DNA of 64,000 nt from Tragulus kanchil (Eukaryota; Chordata; Mammalia; Artiodactyla; Tragulidae). Below the pieces are notes generated by a model, which was not told where the DNA came from, searched no databases, and saw only the letters and a program-made list of their open reading frames with translations. Location of the stretch: the NCBI GenBank assembly GCA_022376925.1, contig JAIOJX010000004.1:127187123-127251122 (forward strand). The letters are read 5' to 3'. The position numbers were made by a program, and so were the translations under genes. Below are positions 34,766-45,135 of this stretch, one piece after another; positions within the stretch are counted from its first letter, which is position 1, and each line of letters begins with the position of its first letter.

Positions 34766-36852
34766 AGGCACCAAAGACTGAGAATAAGCTTGGCGCAGAG
34801 AAGGCAGTAGCAAAGACCGTTTCAGGCACAAGAAATGGCAGGTACATAAGACAAGAGGCAGGAGAGAGTTTGGATCTGCAAGAAGCCGGAGGTAGGGGGC
34901 AGAAGGAGAGGAGAGGGACAACGAGGTAGGTTCTAGGAAGAGGCTGCAGTCATGTATTGCTGGATTTCTAAGGCCATGACGAGGAGTTTGATCTTATTTG
35001 TTCCCCTGTGGTAGCCATTGGAGGCTCCCAAGCAAAGGATGTGTGTCATTGTCTGATTTACATTTTCAGAGGAGGGTTTCTTCTGAAGTGTCATGCATGC
35101 TTTCCTGACAGCCTTGACTGTGATAAAGGGCTTCAACAATTCAACTGTTTGAGTTGACTTCAAAAAAGTCAATACTGACCATTTCTCCCTCATCCTTTAA
35201 AATTGTAAGCTCCCTCCCAATTTAAACACAGTCAAGTGTGTAAGATTTCTGGGGGAAATGGGTTTGGGGCACTACAAATCATTTGAGGGGCTGCAGTGGA
35301 GGCTCAGTTTAGAGCTGGTGTCCCAGGCAAGTCTGAGCTAGAAGAATCCCTCTGGGAACTGGGGCTCCCACCTACTTCTTTCACAGAGAGGGAGAGCAAT
35401 GGTTCTTGTTCTTATCACATAAGCTGGAGGGAGTCAGTCACAGTCCTTAACGACAGGCTACTGTCCGCAAATAGTAATCCACTCACCTCCACACACTCCC
35501 TTCACATACACCCCTACTCTCTACTCCCAATCCACATAACCTCTGTTTCTGCAAAAGGAGTTGCCTCTCTTCTGCTGCAAGAGCTGTACCAATGTGTTTT
35601 TTAAGAAAAAAACCACCACCAACAACAAACCAAAACTCCATTGTTATGACAAGCAAGTTTTAGCCAAGTTTAAATTCTAGATCTTGTTCATCCACAGTTC
35701 AATGCACAAAGGAGGAAACTAAGCTTTTGAGAAATTACAGACAATAAAATGCCCAAGAAAACACCACAACAATGCAACAAGGCCCCACCCTAGACTGGTT
35801 AAAGCAAAGCCTTATGGTAGAAAGTGGGGCATGGTCCAGGTTGAGAACTAAGGCACCAAAGACTGAGAATAAGCTTGGCGCAGAGAAGGCAGTAGCAAAG
35901 ACCGTTTCAGGCACAAGAAATGGCAGGTACATAAGACAAGAGGCAGGAGAGAGTTTGGATCTGCAAGAAGCCGGAGGTAGGGGGCAGAAGGAGAGGAGAG
36001 GGACAACGAGGTAGGTTCTAGGAAGAGGCTGCAGTCATGTATTGCTGGATTTCTAAGGCCATGACGAGGAGTTTGATCTTATTTGTTCCCCTGTGGTAGC
36101 CATTGGAGGCTCCCAAGCAAAGGAGTGTGTGTCATTGTCTGATTTACATTTTCAGAGGAGGGTTTCTTCTGAAGTGTCATGCATGCTTTCCTGACAGCCT
36201 TGACTGTGATAAAGGGCTTCAACAATTCAACTGTTTGAGTTGACTTCAAAAAAGTCAATACTGACCATTTCTCCCTCATCCTTTAAAATTGTAAGCTCCC
36301 TCCCAATTTAAACACAGTCAAGTGTGTAAGATTTCTGGGGGAAATGGGTTTGGGGCACTACAAATCATTTGAGGGGCTGCAGTGGAGGCTCAGTTTAGAG
36401 CTGGTGTCCCAGGCAAGTCTGAGCTAGAAGAATCCCTCTGGGAACTGGGGCTCCCACCTACTTCTTTCACAGAGAGGGAGAGCAATGGTTCTTGTTCTTA
36501 TCACATAAGCTGGAGGGAGTCAGTCACAGTCCTTAACGACAGGCTACTGTCCGCAAATAGTAATCCACTCACCTCCACACACTCCCTTCACATACACCCC
36601 TACTCTCTACTCCCAATCCACATAACCTCTGTTTCTGCAAAAGGAGTTGCCTCTCTTCTGCTGCAAGAGCTGTACCAATGTGTTTTTTAAGAAAAAAACC
36701 ACCACCAACAACAAACCAAAACTCCATTGTTATGACAAGCAAGTTTTAGCCAAGTTTAAATTCTAGATCTTGTTCATCCACAGTTCAATGCACAAAGGAG
36801 GAAACTAGAGGCATTTTAGAGAACATTTGAGCAGACAATAAAATGCCCAGAA
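34693..36852. repeat. Tandem duplicate block 11
   Basis: 34693 to about 35755 recurs at 35778 to about 36852 (offset 1085, then 1086). The left copy ends with scrambled bases (35718-35755) where the right copy has a longer, cleaner version (36807-36852). Confidence 0.96.
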
Positions 36853-36879
36853 CCCTTGCTCTTGAAGCCAAAGGGTGGG
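34766..36879. other. No gene found; possible old repeat at the start
   Basis: About 34766-35100 (and its copy) resembles a common, diverged mammalian interspersed repeat (the run from ggcagtagcaaagaccgttt to gtctgatttacattttca), but I cannot name the family. The remainder is unannotated. A frame of 102 codons near 35296 has no domain and is repeated at 36382. Confidence 0.35.
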
Positions 36880-37650
36880 GGATCCATCTCTGGGTTTGAT
36901 AACTTCAATGTCACTTCCCTAATTCTTAGAGATTCATTTCATCTGCCCTTTCTTTTCTCTCATAACCTTCTGCTTTTAAAATACTGTAGTATGTTAGGAA
37001 ACAACATAACAAATACACATGTACGCACCACCCAGAGGTCACGCATATCATTGTACTATTTTGTCATATTATTTCCATTCCACCATCTTTTCAAAAAAGA
37101 AAAAAGGTACAGCCAAAGTCCCCTTTTTACCCTTCCCAGTTCCATGCCCCTCCCTTGTCTTACCTTCTCTAACATGTTTTCATATTTTTATTTCATCTGC
37201 CTTTATTCACAGACTGATTGATTAGAGTGCTAGTGGCTCAGTTCAGCCTGACTCTTTGTGATCCCACGGACTGTAGCCCACCAGGCTCCTCTGTCCATGA
37301 GATTCTCTAGGCAAGACTACTGGAGTGGGAAACCATAAGGTACCACATAATAGTGATTGTCCCCCCCTGTTTTTTTGATGATTCTGCATTTAGATTCTTT
37401 TGTCTAATACTGGTATGTTTTGAATATATATCCATTTGGATACATGCAGCTCTACTTACATCTATTTTATTTCTGTGTAATTATATTCCAATTAATTCAT
37501 CTATAATCTAGTGTTGATTTGTTACCCTTATTTTCCATTTCAAACAGTACTAGAATAAATGCTCTTTTCACATAGGGAGTCTGGGCACCTTTAAATTTAC
37601 TGCTGTCAGCAAATTGATCACTGAAATCATTGTAACAATTTATCTCTCAT
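36880..37650 (-). mobile_element. Old L1 (L1M) fragments
   Basis: 36990-37200 has antisense L1M-like order (atgtacgcaccacccagagg, then ccaaagtccccttttt, tccatgcccctcccttg). 37360-37600 continues in similar style (ctagtgttgatttgttaccc). A Bov-A piece at 37226-37337 divides them. Diverged, limits approximate. Confidence 0.5.
37226..37337 (-). mobile_element. Bov-A SINE fragment
   Basis: gtgctagtggctcagttcag, gatcccacggactgtagccc, gattctctaggcaagactac, tggagtgggaaacca. This is only the Bov-A part; the tRNA-like head is missing. Confidence 0.85.
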
Positions 37651-37754
37651 CAAACTTGTATGAGTTGCCATTTCTCTGCATCATTCCTAAAACTTGGTAT
37701 TGCCAGATGTATTGGAAGAACTTTGAGAATGTATTATATGCAAAACTTTATTCA

Positions 37755-37850
37755 TTTGAAAAAATTTTAAATGAACTCTACTTGATTTACAATATTGTTA
37801 GTTTCAGGTGTGCAGCACAGTGGTATATCTATATGCTTTCCATCTATGGC
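37755..37850 (-). mobile_element. Artiodactyl L1 3' end, very short
   Basis: acttgatttacaatattgtt, then agtttcaggtgtgcagca and cagtggtatatctatatgc, which is the antisense of the usual L1 terminal motif. Confidence 0.6.
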
Positions 37851-38949
37851 TTCTTTTTATACTTTATTTTTAGTGTTGCTATTCTATACAGAAGTTTTAA
37901 TTCTTAATGATGGTAAATTTTAAAATAATCTGTCACTTCTGCTTTGGTATCATTTTAAAGCAGTTATTCTCTACTCTCATGAAAGCTGTTTTCCTAACCT
38001 TTCCTCTGAATATTTTAAAGATTTGATTTCCATGGTTAGGTCTTGAATAATCAGGAGTTTATACTTGTGATCTGAGGTAGGCATTTAATATATTTCCAAT
38101 GGATAAATAATTGTCAAGTACTGTTTAGTTTAGTCTATTTCTCCCCTACTTCCTTCTGTTGCATACTTTGGTCGTTTCCAAAATATATGTGACTCCACTT
38201 TCAGCTCTTAACTCTGTCGTATTGGTTGGTCCATATACTTTATAAAACTTCGTATTTATCATCGTTTCTTGCATCTTACTCTTGGGCTCTGGATTCATGT
38301 ATCTTCTTATCCAAGTACATATGCCCTTACTTATTGTTTAACAGTTTCTACAGCTATTTAGTATTTCTGTTATTGTTCTCTCAAACACAAAAAGAATCTA
38401 AATACAATGCAGTTACCCACTGAACATAACCTTCCAACCCAATTTCTAGTTCTCAACATTTTCACTTGAAAGAGATACACTTTACTTTTACTTACAATTA
38501 AGCAGCAAAAATAAATTGCAGTCATGCCTCAGCTAAAAAAGACAGAGATGTAAGGATGTGTAATCTTTATGCATTCAGAGTAATAGCAGAGATGGTTATC
38601 CATCTGAAAGAAGAATAATATTATATGCTAATACGTATATTGAGTTTTTTATGACTGAAAACTGTTTCATTTAATTTCACTCTTAAATCATAGTTTAGCC
38701 ATATATAAATATTCTAAATTGATAGCTACTTTTCCTCAGCACTTTTCAGACTTCACCTCATTGACTTCTAGTGTTACAGAATCAAATGCTATCAAGTCCA
38801 ATTGTCTTACTCTATAGATGAAATTCTGTTATTCCTTTCAAGATGTTTCTCTGTCTTTATGTTTCACAGCTTTACTCTGTTTCATAGACATGCAAATTGA
38901 TTTTTATTTATCCTGTTTAGTATTCAGAGTAACAAGTTAAAGTAGGGAC
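37851..38949. other. No recognised feature
   Basis: AT-rich unannotated sequence, with the part from 38086 repeated by block 12. Confidence 0.5.
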
Positions 38950-40442
38950 CTTTAACATTTCAGTGAAGAGCCAGATAGTAAATATCTTATGCTTTGTAGG
39001 TTTCATGGTCTCTGTTATAACTATTCAGCTCTATCATTGTAGCATGAAAGCAGCTGTAGACAGTGCGTAATCAAATGGCTGTGGTTATGTTCCAATAAAA
39101 GTTTATTCATGAACATGTGTGGTAGGCTGCCTTTGGCCCATGGGCTATAGTTGCCAATCTCTGACACAAAGTCTAATGATTTTCTTAGACTCTATAAAAT
39201 TCTTAGTTTATTTCTCCAAAACACTATTACTCTACCATTTCCTCCTTTTTCTAGATTTTTTCTTCGGGTATAATATATTTCCAATGGATAAATAATTGTC
39301 AAGTACTGTTTAGTTTAGTCTATTTCTCCCCTACTTCCTTCTGTTGCATACTTTGGTCGTTTCCAAAATATATGTGACTCCACTTTCAGCTCTTAACTCT
39401 GTCGTATTGGTTGGTCCATATACTTTATAAAACTTCGTATTTATCATCGTTTCTTGCATCTTACTCTTGGGCTCTGGATTCATGTATCTTCTTATCCAAG
39501 TACATATGCCCTTACTTATTGTTTAACAGTTTCTACAGCTATTTAGTATTTCTGTTATTGTTCTCTCAAACACAAAAAGAATCTAAATACAATGCAGTTA
39601 CCCACTGAACATAACCTTCCAACCCAATTTCTAGTTCTCAACATTTTCACTTGAAAGAGATACACTTTACTTTTACTTACAATTAAGCAGCAAAAATAAA
39701 TTGCAGTCATGCCTCAGCTAAAAAAGACAGAGATGTAAGGATGTGTAATCTTTATGCATTCAGAGTAATAGCAGAGATGGTTATCCATCTGAAAGAAGAA
39801 TAATATTATATGCTAATACGTATATTGAGTTTTTTATGACTGAAAACTGTTTCATTTAATTTCACTCTTAAATCATAGTTTAGCCATATATAAATATTCT
39901 AAATTGATAGCTACTTTTCCTCAGCACTTTTCAGACTTCACCTCATTGACTTCTAGTGTTACAGAATCAAATGCTATCAAGTCCAATTGTCTTACTCTAT
40001 AGATGAAATTCTGTTATTCCTTTCAAGATGTTTCTCTGTCTTTATGTTTCACAGCTTTACTCTGTTTCATAGACATGCAAATTGATTTTTATTTATCCTG
40101 TTTAGTATTCAGAGTAACAAGTTAAAGTAGGGACCTTTAACATTTCAGTGAAGAGCCAGATAGTAAATATCTTATGCTTTGTAGGTTTCATGGTCTCTGT
40201 TATAACTATTCAGCTCTATCATTGTAGCATGAAAGCAGCTGTAGACAGTGCGTAATCAAATGGCTGTGGTTATGTTCCAATAAAAGTTTATTCATGAACA
40301 TGTGTGGTAGGCTGCCTTTGGCCCATGGGCTATAGTTGCCAATCTCTGACACAAAGTCTAATGATTTTCTTAGACTCTATAAAATTCTTAGTTATCATTT
40401 CTCCAAAACACTATTACTCTACCATTTCCTCCTTCCTAGATT
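38086..40442. repeat. Tandem duplicate block 12
   Basis: 38086 to about 39258 recurs at 39271 to about 40442 (offset 1185). The left end is shortened or altered near 39203-39258. 39259-39270 matches neither copy. Confidence 0.96.
38950..39168 (+). mobile_element. hAT-type MER fossil (present three times)
   Basis: gtgaagagccagatagtaaa, atggtctctgttataactat, attgtagcatgaaagcagct, atgttccaataaaagtttat, and ggcccatgggctatagttgc. The order is typical of a non-autonomous hAT element. The same sequence is at 40135-40354, and from 41277 to about 41440, because blocks 12 and 13 overlap here. Confidence 0.65.
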
Positions 40443-40632
40443 TTTTTTTCCCTCTAGAGTCCCTGTTCTTCTTAAGAAAGCTAAATAGACTCAATCTATC
40501 TATCCTATGTGATTTTAACTACTCTTCCAATTTTTTTTATCTCTATGCCTCTGTGATGAATTATGAATCATCTTCATCAACATCAACAAGTTCATCAACC
40601 TCATCTTTGCCTTCACTTCATCTGTGTCTAGT

Positions 40633-40742
40633 GTGACCAATTGTCTCAGTTTGCTCAGAATTTTTCCAGTTTTAGCACTAAAGTCCCATGTCCCAGAAAA
40701 TTCTCAGTCCCGGACAGACCAAGATAGTTGTTCACCTTACCT
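40633..40742. mobile_element. Palindromic DNA-transposon remnant
   Basis: The two ends are inverted repeats: gtgaccaattgtctcagttt at the left, and the reverse complement of the right end reads gtgaacaactatcttggtct. The middle includes gttttagcactaaagtccca. It fits a short non-autonomous DNA element of MER type, not named further. The second copy is about 41716-41825. Confidence 0.6.
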
Positions 40743-41204
40743 GTGTTCAATTCATAGTTCTCCCATATATTGAATTTTTAAAATTTTTAAAATTCATTCT
40801 TTTTGGCAATCACCTGTTCTTATCTAATATCTGCTCATTTTTGTTTCAAATATTCTTATACTCTCCTATAGATATTATTCATTTATTTTTCTTGATATAT
40901 CCTAAATTCTTATAGTCACTTTCAGATTGTTCTATTATTTTAACTTGAGGCAAATCCATCTTTCAATTGTTGATTTTGTTGGATTTGTATTTCTTATTAA
41001 CAGTCCTCTTTCTGTATTTTGGAACTGTATGGTAGACCCATTTGAGAAGGTTTTGTTGGTTGATTGCTTAGTTTGCTTTCTATCTGCCATCTCTAATACT
41101 GTGCTTACGTCTACTACTTCTTCATGAGGTTTCTCCAGCCCAGAACCAGGTCTACATTGATAGCTCATCCAGGCCCACAATAATTTTACACATCTAATAT
41201 ATTC
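40743..41204. other. No recognised feature
   Basis: AT-rich sequence, repeated at about 41826-42290. Before the palindrome, 40555-40610 has a patch rich in atcttcatcaacatcaac-like triplets. Confidence 0.5.
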
Positions 41205-41210
41205 ATTGGC

Positions 41211-41280
41211 TTCCCATGTGGCGATAGTGGTAAAGAACCTGCCTGCCAGTGCAGGAAACATAAGAAACACAATTTCTGGT
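41211..41280 (+). mobile_element. Bov-tA SINE head, cut off at a joint
   Basis: The first 70 bases of the SINE at 42291-42512, ending in aatttctgg where the sequence jumps back to the hAT fossil. Confidence 0.9.
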
Positions 41281-42290
41281 CTCTGTTATAACTATTCAGC
41301 TCTATCATTGTAGCATGAAAGCAGCTGTAGACAGTGCGTAATCAAATGGCTGTGGTTATGTTCCAATAAAAGTTTATTCATGAACATGTGTGGTAGGCTG
41401 CCTTTGGCCCATGGGCTATAGTTGCCAATCTCTGACACAAAGTCTAATGATTTTCTTAGACTCTATAAAATTCTTAGTTATCATTTCTCCAAAACACTAT
41501 TACTCTACCATTTCCTCCTTCCTAGATTTTTTTCCTCTAGAGTCCCTGTTCTTCTTAAGAAAGCTAAATAGACTCAATCTATCTATCCTATGTGATTTTA
41601 ACTACTCTTCCAATTTTTTTTATCTCTATGCCTCTGTGATGAATTATGAATCATCTTCATCAACATCAACAAGTTCATCAACCTCATCTTTGCCTTCACT
41701 TCATCTGTGTCTAGTGTGACCAATTGTCTCAGTTTGCTCAGAATTTTTCCAGTTTTAGCACTAAAGTCCCATGTCCCAGAAAATTCTCAGTCCCGGACAG
41801 ACCAAGATAGTTGTTCACCTTACCTGTGTTCAATTCATAGTTCTCCCATATATTGAATTTTTAAAATTTTTAAAATTCATTCTTTTTGGCAATCACCTGT
41901 TCTTATCTAATATCTGCTCATTTTTGTTTCAAATATTCTTATACTCTCCTATAGATATTATTCATTTATTTTTCTTGATATATCCTAAATTCTTATAGTC
42001 ACTTTCAGATTGTTCTATTATTTTAACTTGAGGCAAATCCATCTTTCAATTGTTGATTTTGTTGGATTTGTATTTCTTATTAACAGTCCTCTTTCTGTAT
42101 TTTGGAACTGTATGGTAGACCCATTTGAGAAGGTTTTGTTGGTTGATTGCTTAGTTTGCTTTCTATCTGCCATCTCTAATACTGTGCTTACGTCTACTAC
42201 TTCTTCATGAGGTTTCTCCAGCCCAGAACCAGGTCTACATTGATAGCTCATCCAGGCCCACAATAATTTTACACATCTAATATATTCATT

Positions 42291-42512
42291 GGCTTCCCAT
42301 GTGGCGATAGTGGTAAAGAACCTGCCTGCCAGTGCAGGAAACATAAGAAACACAATTTCTGGACAGTCCCTGGGTTGGGAAGATCCTCTGGAGGAGGGCA
42401 TAGCAACCCACTCCATTATTCTTGCCTGGAGAATCCCATGAACAGAGGAGCCTATAGTCCACAGGATTGCAAAGAGTCAGACACCACTGAAGTGACTTAG
42501 CATGCGTGCAAG
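42291..42512 (+). mobile_element. Bov-tA SINE with 10-bp target duplication
   Basis: Plus strand from ggcttcccatgtggcgatag through agcaacccactccattattc to gaagtgacttagcatgcgtg. Flanked by tatattcatt at 42281-42290 and 42513-42522. The second copy is 43401-43622. Confidence 0.93.
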
Positions 42513-42599
42513 TATATTCATTACTAATCAGTTCACGTCTTGGCCCATATCCTGATTCTAGAGCTGTGTATAGCACCAAATATTTCTCCACTTTAGCAT

Positions 42600-42766
42600 T
42601 TTTGTGCATTTGCAGGATGGTTAGCAACCTCTCTGCTCCCAACCCACTAGATCTAGTGGCATCCCTGCCCCCCTCATTGTGACAACACAAAGCATTTCCA
42701 GATATTACAAAATGTGCTTCCTGCTCCCCCTTGCCATGTTCATATCTCCAGCTGAGAACTGCTGGT
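42600..42766 (-). mobile_element. MER20 hAT fossil
   Basis: Antisense MER20 order: gtgcatttgcaggatggtta, acccactagatctagtggca, cctcattgtgacaacacaaa, tttccagatattacaaaatg, and ctgagaactgctgg at the end. The second copy is 43710-43875. Confidence 0.72.
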
Positions 42767-43341
42767 CTATCCCCAAACAATTCTTAACACCAGTCATTTG
42801 GTCATCTTTCACGGCACTGAGGATGGAAAAAAGTAAAGCTGTCCCTACCCTTGCTTTCAAAGATTAACTATAGCTCAGGTCCATAGGTTACCTATAGTAT
42901 CTGAATTAATGAATACTTAGGTACGCTAAACCAACAGCCTACCTGGTCATCCTTCCTGTGTTTATCTCACTCAGTTTTATGTTTATGTTGTGCTTCTTAC
43001 ACAGAAAGGTGCATTTCTTTTTGAGTGTTGCTATTGTTAAATTCTCTCATTTCATATTCTGTCATTGACACATGGCCAGGCCAGTGAGAGAGTCACAAAC
43101 TTTAGTTTACTGAAGAAGTGGATTCCACTTCTCTATCTCATTTCCCTCACTTCCCTTTAGCTTCATATCTTTCCTTTTTCTTTTTTTTTCTCTCATCCTC
43201 AGTCAATGTTATTGGGTAGAACAACAAAGTAGAGGAAATGTGTCACCATCAGGCTTGATAAGATACTTGGAGAATTAGTCCAGTTTCCTCCAGGTCTCTA
43301 TGACCATCCTTATCCCTGTCCTAACGTATTAAGACAGTATT
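42767..43341. other. No recognised feature
   Basis: Single-copy sequence, repeated at 43876-44450 through block 14. It contains a pyrimidine-rich patch near 43160-43195. Confidence 0.5.
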
Positions 43342-43400
43342 GATACTCATAATCCCAAATTGGCTTCCCACAATCATTTTACACATCTAATATATTCATT

Positions 43401-43622
43401 GGCTTCCCATGTGGCGATAGTGGTAAAGAACCTGCCTGCCAGTGCAGGAAACATAAGAAACACAATTTCTGGACAGTCCCTGGGTTGGGAAGATCCTCTG
43501 GAGGAGGGCATAGCAACCCACTCCATTATTCTTGCCTGGAGAATCCCATGAACAGAGGAGCCTATAGTCCACAGGATTGCAAAGAGTCAGACACCACTGA
43601 AGTGACTTAGCATGCGTGCAAG
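43401..43622 (+). mobile_element. Bov-tA SINE (second copy of 42291-42512)
   Basis: Same insertion, same target duplication, repeated by block 14. Confidence 0.93.
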
Positions 43623-44451
43623 TATATTCATTACTAATCAGTTCACGTCTTGGCCCATATCCTGATTCTAGAGCTGTGTATAGCACCAAATATTTCTCCA
43701 CTTTAGCATTTTTGTGCATTTGCAGGATGGTTAGCAACCTCTCTGCTCCCAACCCACTAGATCTAGTGGCATCCCTGCCCCCCTCATTGTGACAACACAA
43801 AGCATTTCCAGATATTACAAAATGTGCTTCCTGCTCCCCTTGCCATGTTCATATCTCCAGCTGAGAACTGCTGGTCTATCCCCAAACAATTCTTAACACC
43901 AGTCATTTGGTCATCTTTCACGGCACTGAGGATGGAAAAAAGTAAAGCTGTCCCTACCCTTGCTTTCAAAGATTAACTATAGCTCAGGTCCATAGGTTAC
44001 CTATAGTATCTGAATTAATGAATACTTAGGTACGCTAAACCAACAGCCTACCTGGTCATCCTTCCTGTGTTTATCTCACTCAGTTTTATGTTTATGTTGT
44101 GCTTCTTACACAGAAAGGTGCATTTCTTTTTGAGTGTTGCTATTGTTAAATTCTCTCATTTCATATTCTGTCATTGACACATGGCCAGGCCAGTGAGAGA
44201 GTCACAAACTTTAGTTTACTGAAGAAGTGGATTCCACTTCTCTATCTCATTTCCCTCACTTCCCTTTAGCTTCATATCTTTCCTTTTTCTTTTTTTTTCT
44301 CTCATCCTCAGTCAATGTTATTGGGTAGAACAACAAAGTAGAGGAAATGTGTCACCATCAGGCTTGATAAGATACTTGGAGAATTAGTCCAGTTTCCTCC
44401 AGGTCTCTATGACCATCCTTATCCCTGTCCTAACGTATTAAGACAGTATTT

Positions 44452-44625
44452 TTCAAAATGCGGTCTTTAAACTATCAGCATCAACTTCATTGAACTGTGA
44501 ACCTAATGAAAATTGTGAGGCTTCCCCCAAGACTGACTGGGAGTTGGACCCAGCCCTTTGAGTATTAACACACCCTCCCTATGATTCTGACGCATGCTCA
44601 AGTTTGAGATCTCCTGGCACTAAGA
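44452..44625 (-). mobile_element. MER5-type hAT fossil
   Basis: ttcaaaatgcggtctttaaa, tatcagcatcaacttcatt, and at the far end tgattctgacgcatgctcaa followed by gtttgagatctcc. The ends are roughly inverted repeats, as in MER5. Confidence 0.68.
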
Positions 44626-44644
44626 CTTGGCTAGAAATTTGGAT

Positions 44645-44795
44645 CAGTGGCTCTCTCTCTGACCGCACGTTGAAATCAACTGTTTAACTTTAAAATACAC
44701 AGTTGCCTGACTCCTACCCCCAGAGATACTGATTCACCTGGCCTGAGTGAGGTTTAGATACTTTTTTATTTTAAGCTCCTCAAATGAGTCAAGCA
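44645..44795 (+). mobile_element. Second MER5-type hAT fossil
   Basis: atcagtggctctctctctga, gcacgttgaaatcaactg, tacccccagagatactgatt, and attttaagctcctcaaatga. It lies about 20 bases beyond the previous element and in the other orientation. Confidence 0.68.
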
Positions 44796-44894
44796 TCCAA
44801 AGTTTACTTTAGCTTTTTATTTACTGCTTAACCCATTTTGATGATCACGTATGTCAAGTCTTACTCAATGTAACAGGAAGTCTAAGTGGAAAGT

Positions 44895-45135
44895 GGTAAA
44901 CTTCTAGTAAATAGAGTTTACAGTGAGTCTGGTCTGGAATTGGACTTTCTGAATTTGGACTTCAGTGATGCCCATTTTCAGCCATGTGACTTTGATCAAC
45001 TTATCCTCTCTGTGCCTCAAATTCCCTGTGTGTTAAAACAGATGAAAAACTATGCCTACTATTTACTAAGATTGTTATAAGGCTTATGTTGGTTTATATA
45101 TGAATGTCTTCAGAACATGCCTATTGCATAGCAAA
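44895..45135 (+). mobile_element. MIR SINE
   Basis: MIR core order: gtctggtctggaattggact, atgtgactttgatcaactta, tcctctctgtgcctcaaatt, and actaagattgttataaggct. A 64-codon frame (44886-45080) runs through it. It is a by-product of the repeat, not a gene. Confidence 0.8.

Larger units (their letters stand above)
40191..42362. repeat. Tandem duplicate block 13
   Basis: 40191-41279 recurs at 41277-42362 (offset 1086 falling to 1083). The copies overlap at the joint by a shared tgg. A T run near 40442 is shorter by three in the right copy. The left copy stops inside a Bov-tA. Confidence 0.97.
42257..44450. repeat. Tandem duplicate block 14
   Basis: 42257-43341 recurs at 43367-44450 (offset 1110, later 1109). 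43342-43366 is 25 bases matching neither copy. The first 106 bases are also the end of block 13, so they occur three times. Confidence 0.97.

Noticed and set aside
35296..35604. A 102-codon plus-strand frame, repeated at 36382-36690
   Set aside because: No recognisable domain or family. The repeat of the frame is due to block 11 and is not evidence of conservation.
38950..41440. A real triplication of an hAT fossil
   Set aside because: The three occurrences are explained by blocks 12 and 13 overlapping. Unrelated flanking sequence is repeated to the same extent.
42286..42780. A 164-codon minus-strand frame
   Set aside because: It runs through a Bov-tA and a MER20 fossil. SINE antisense frames often stay open by chance.
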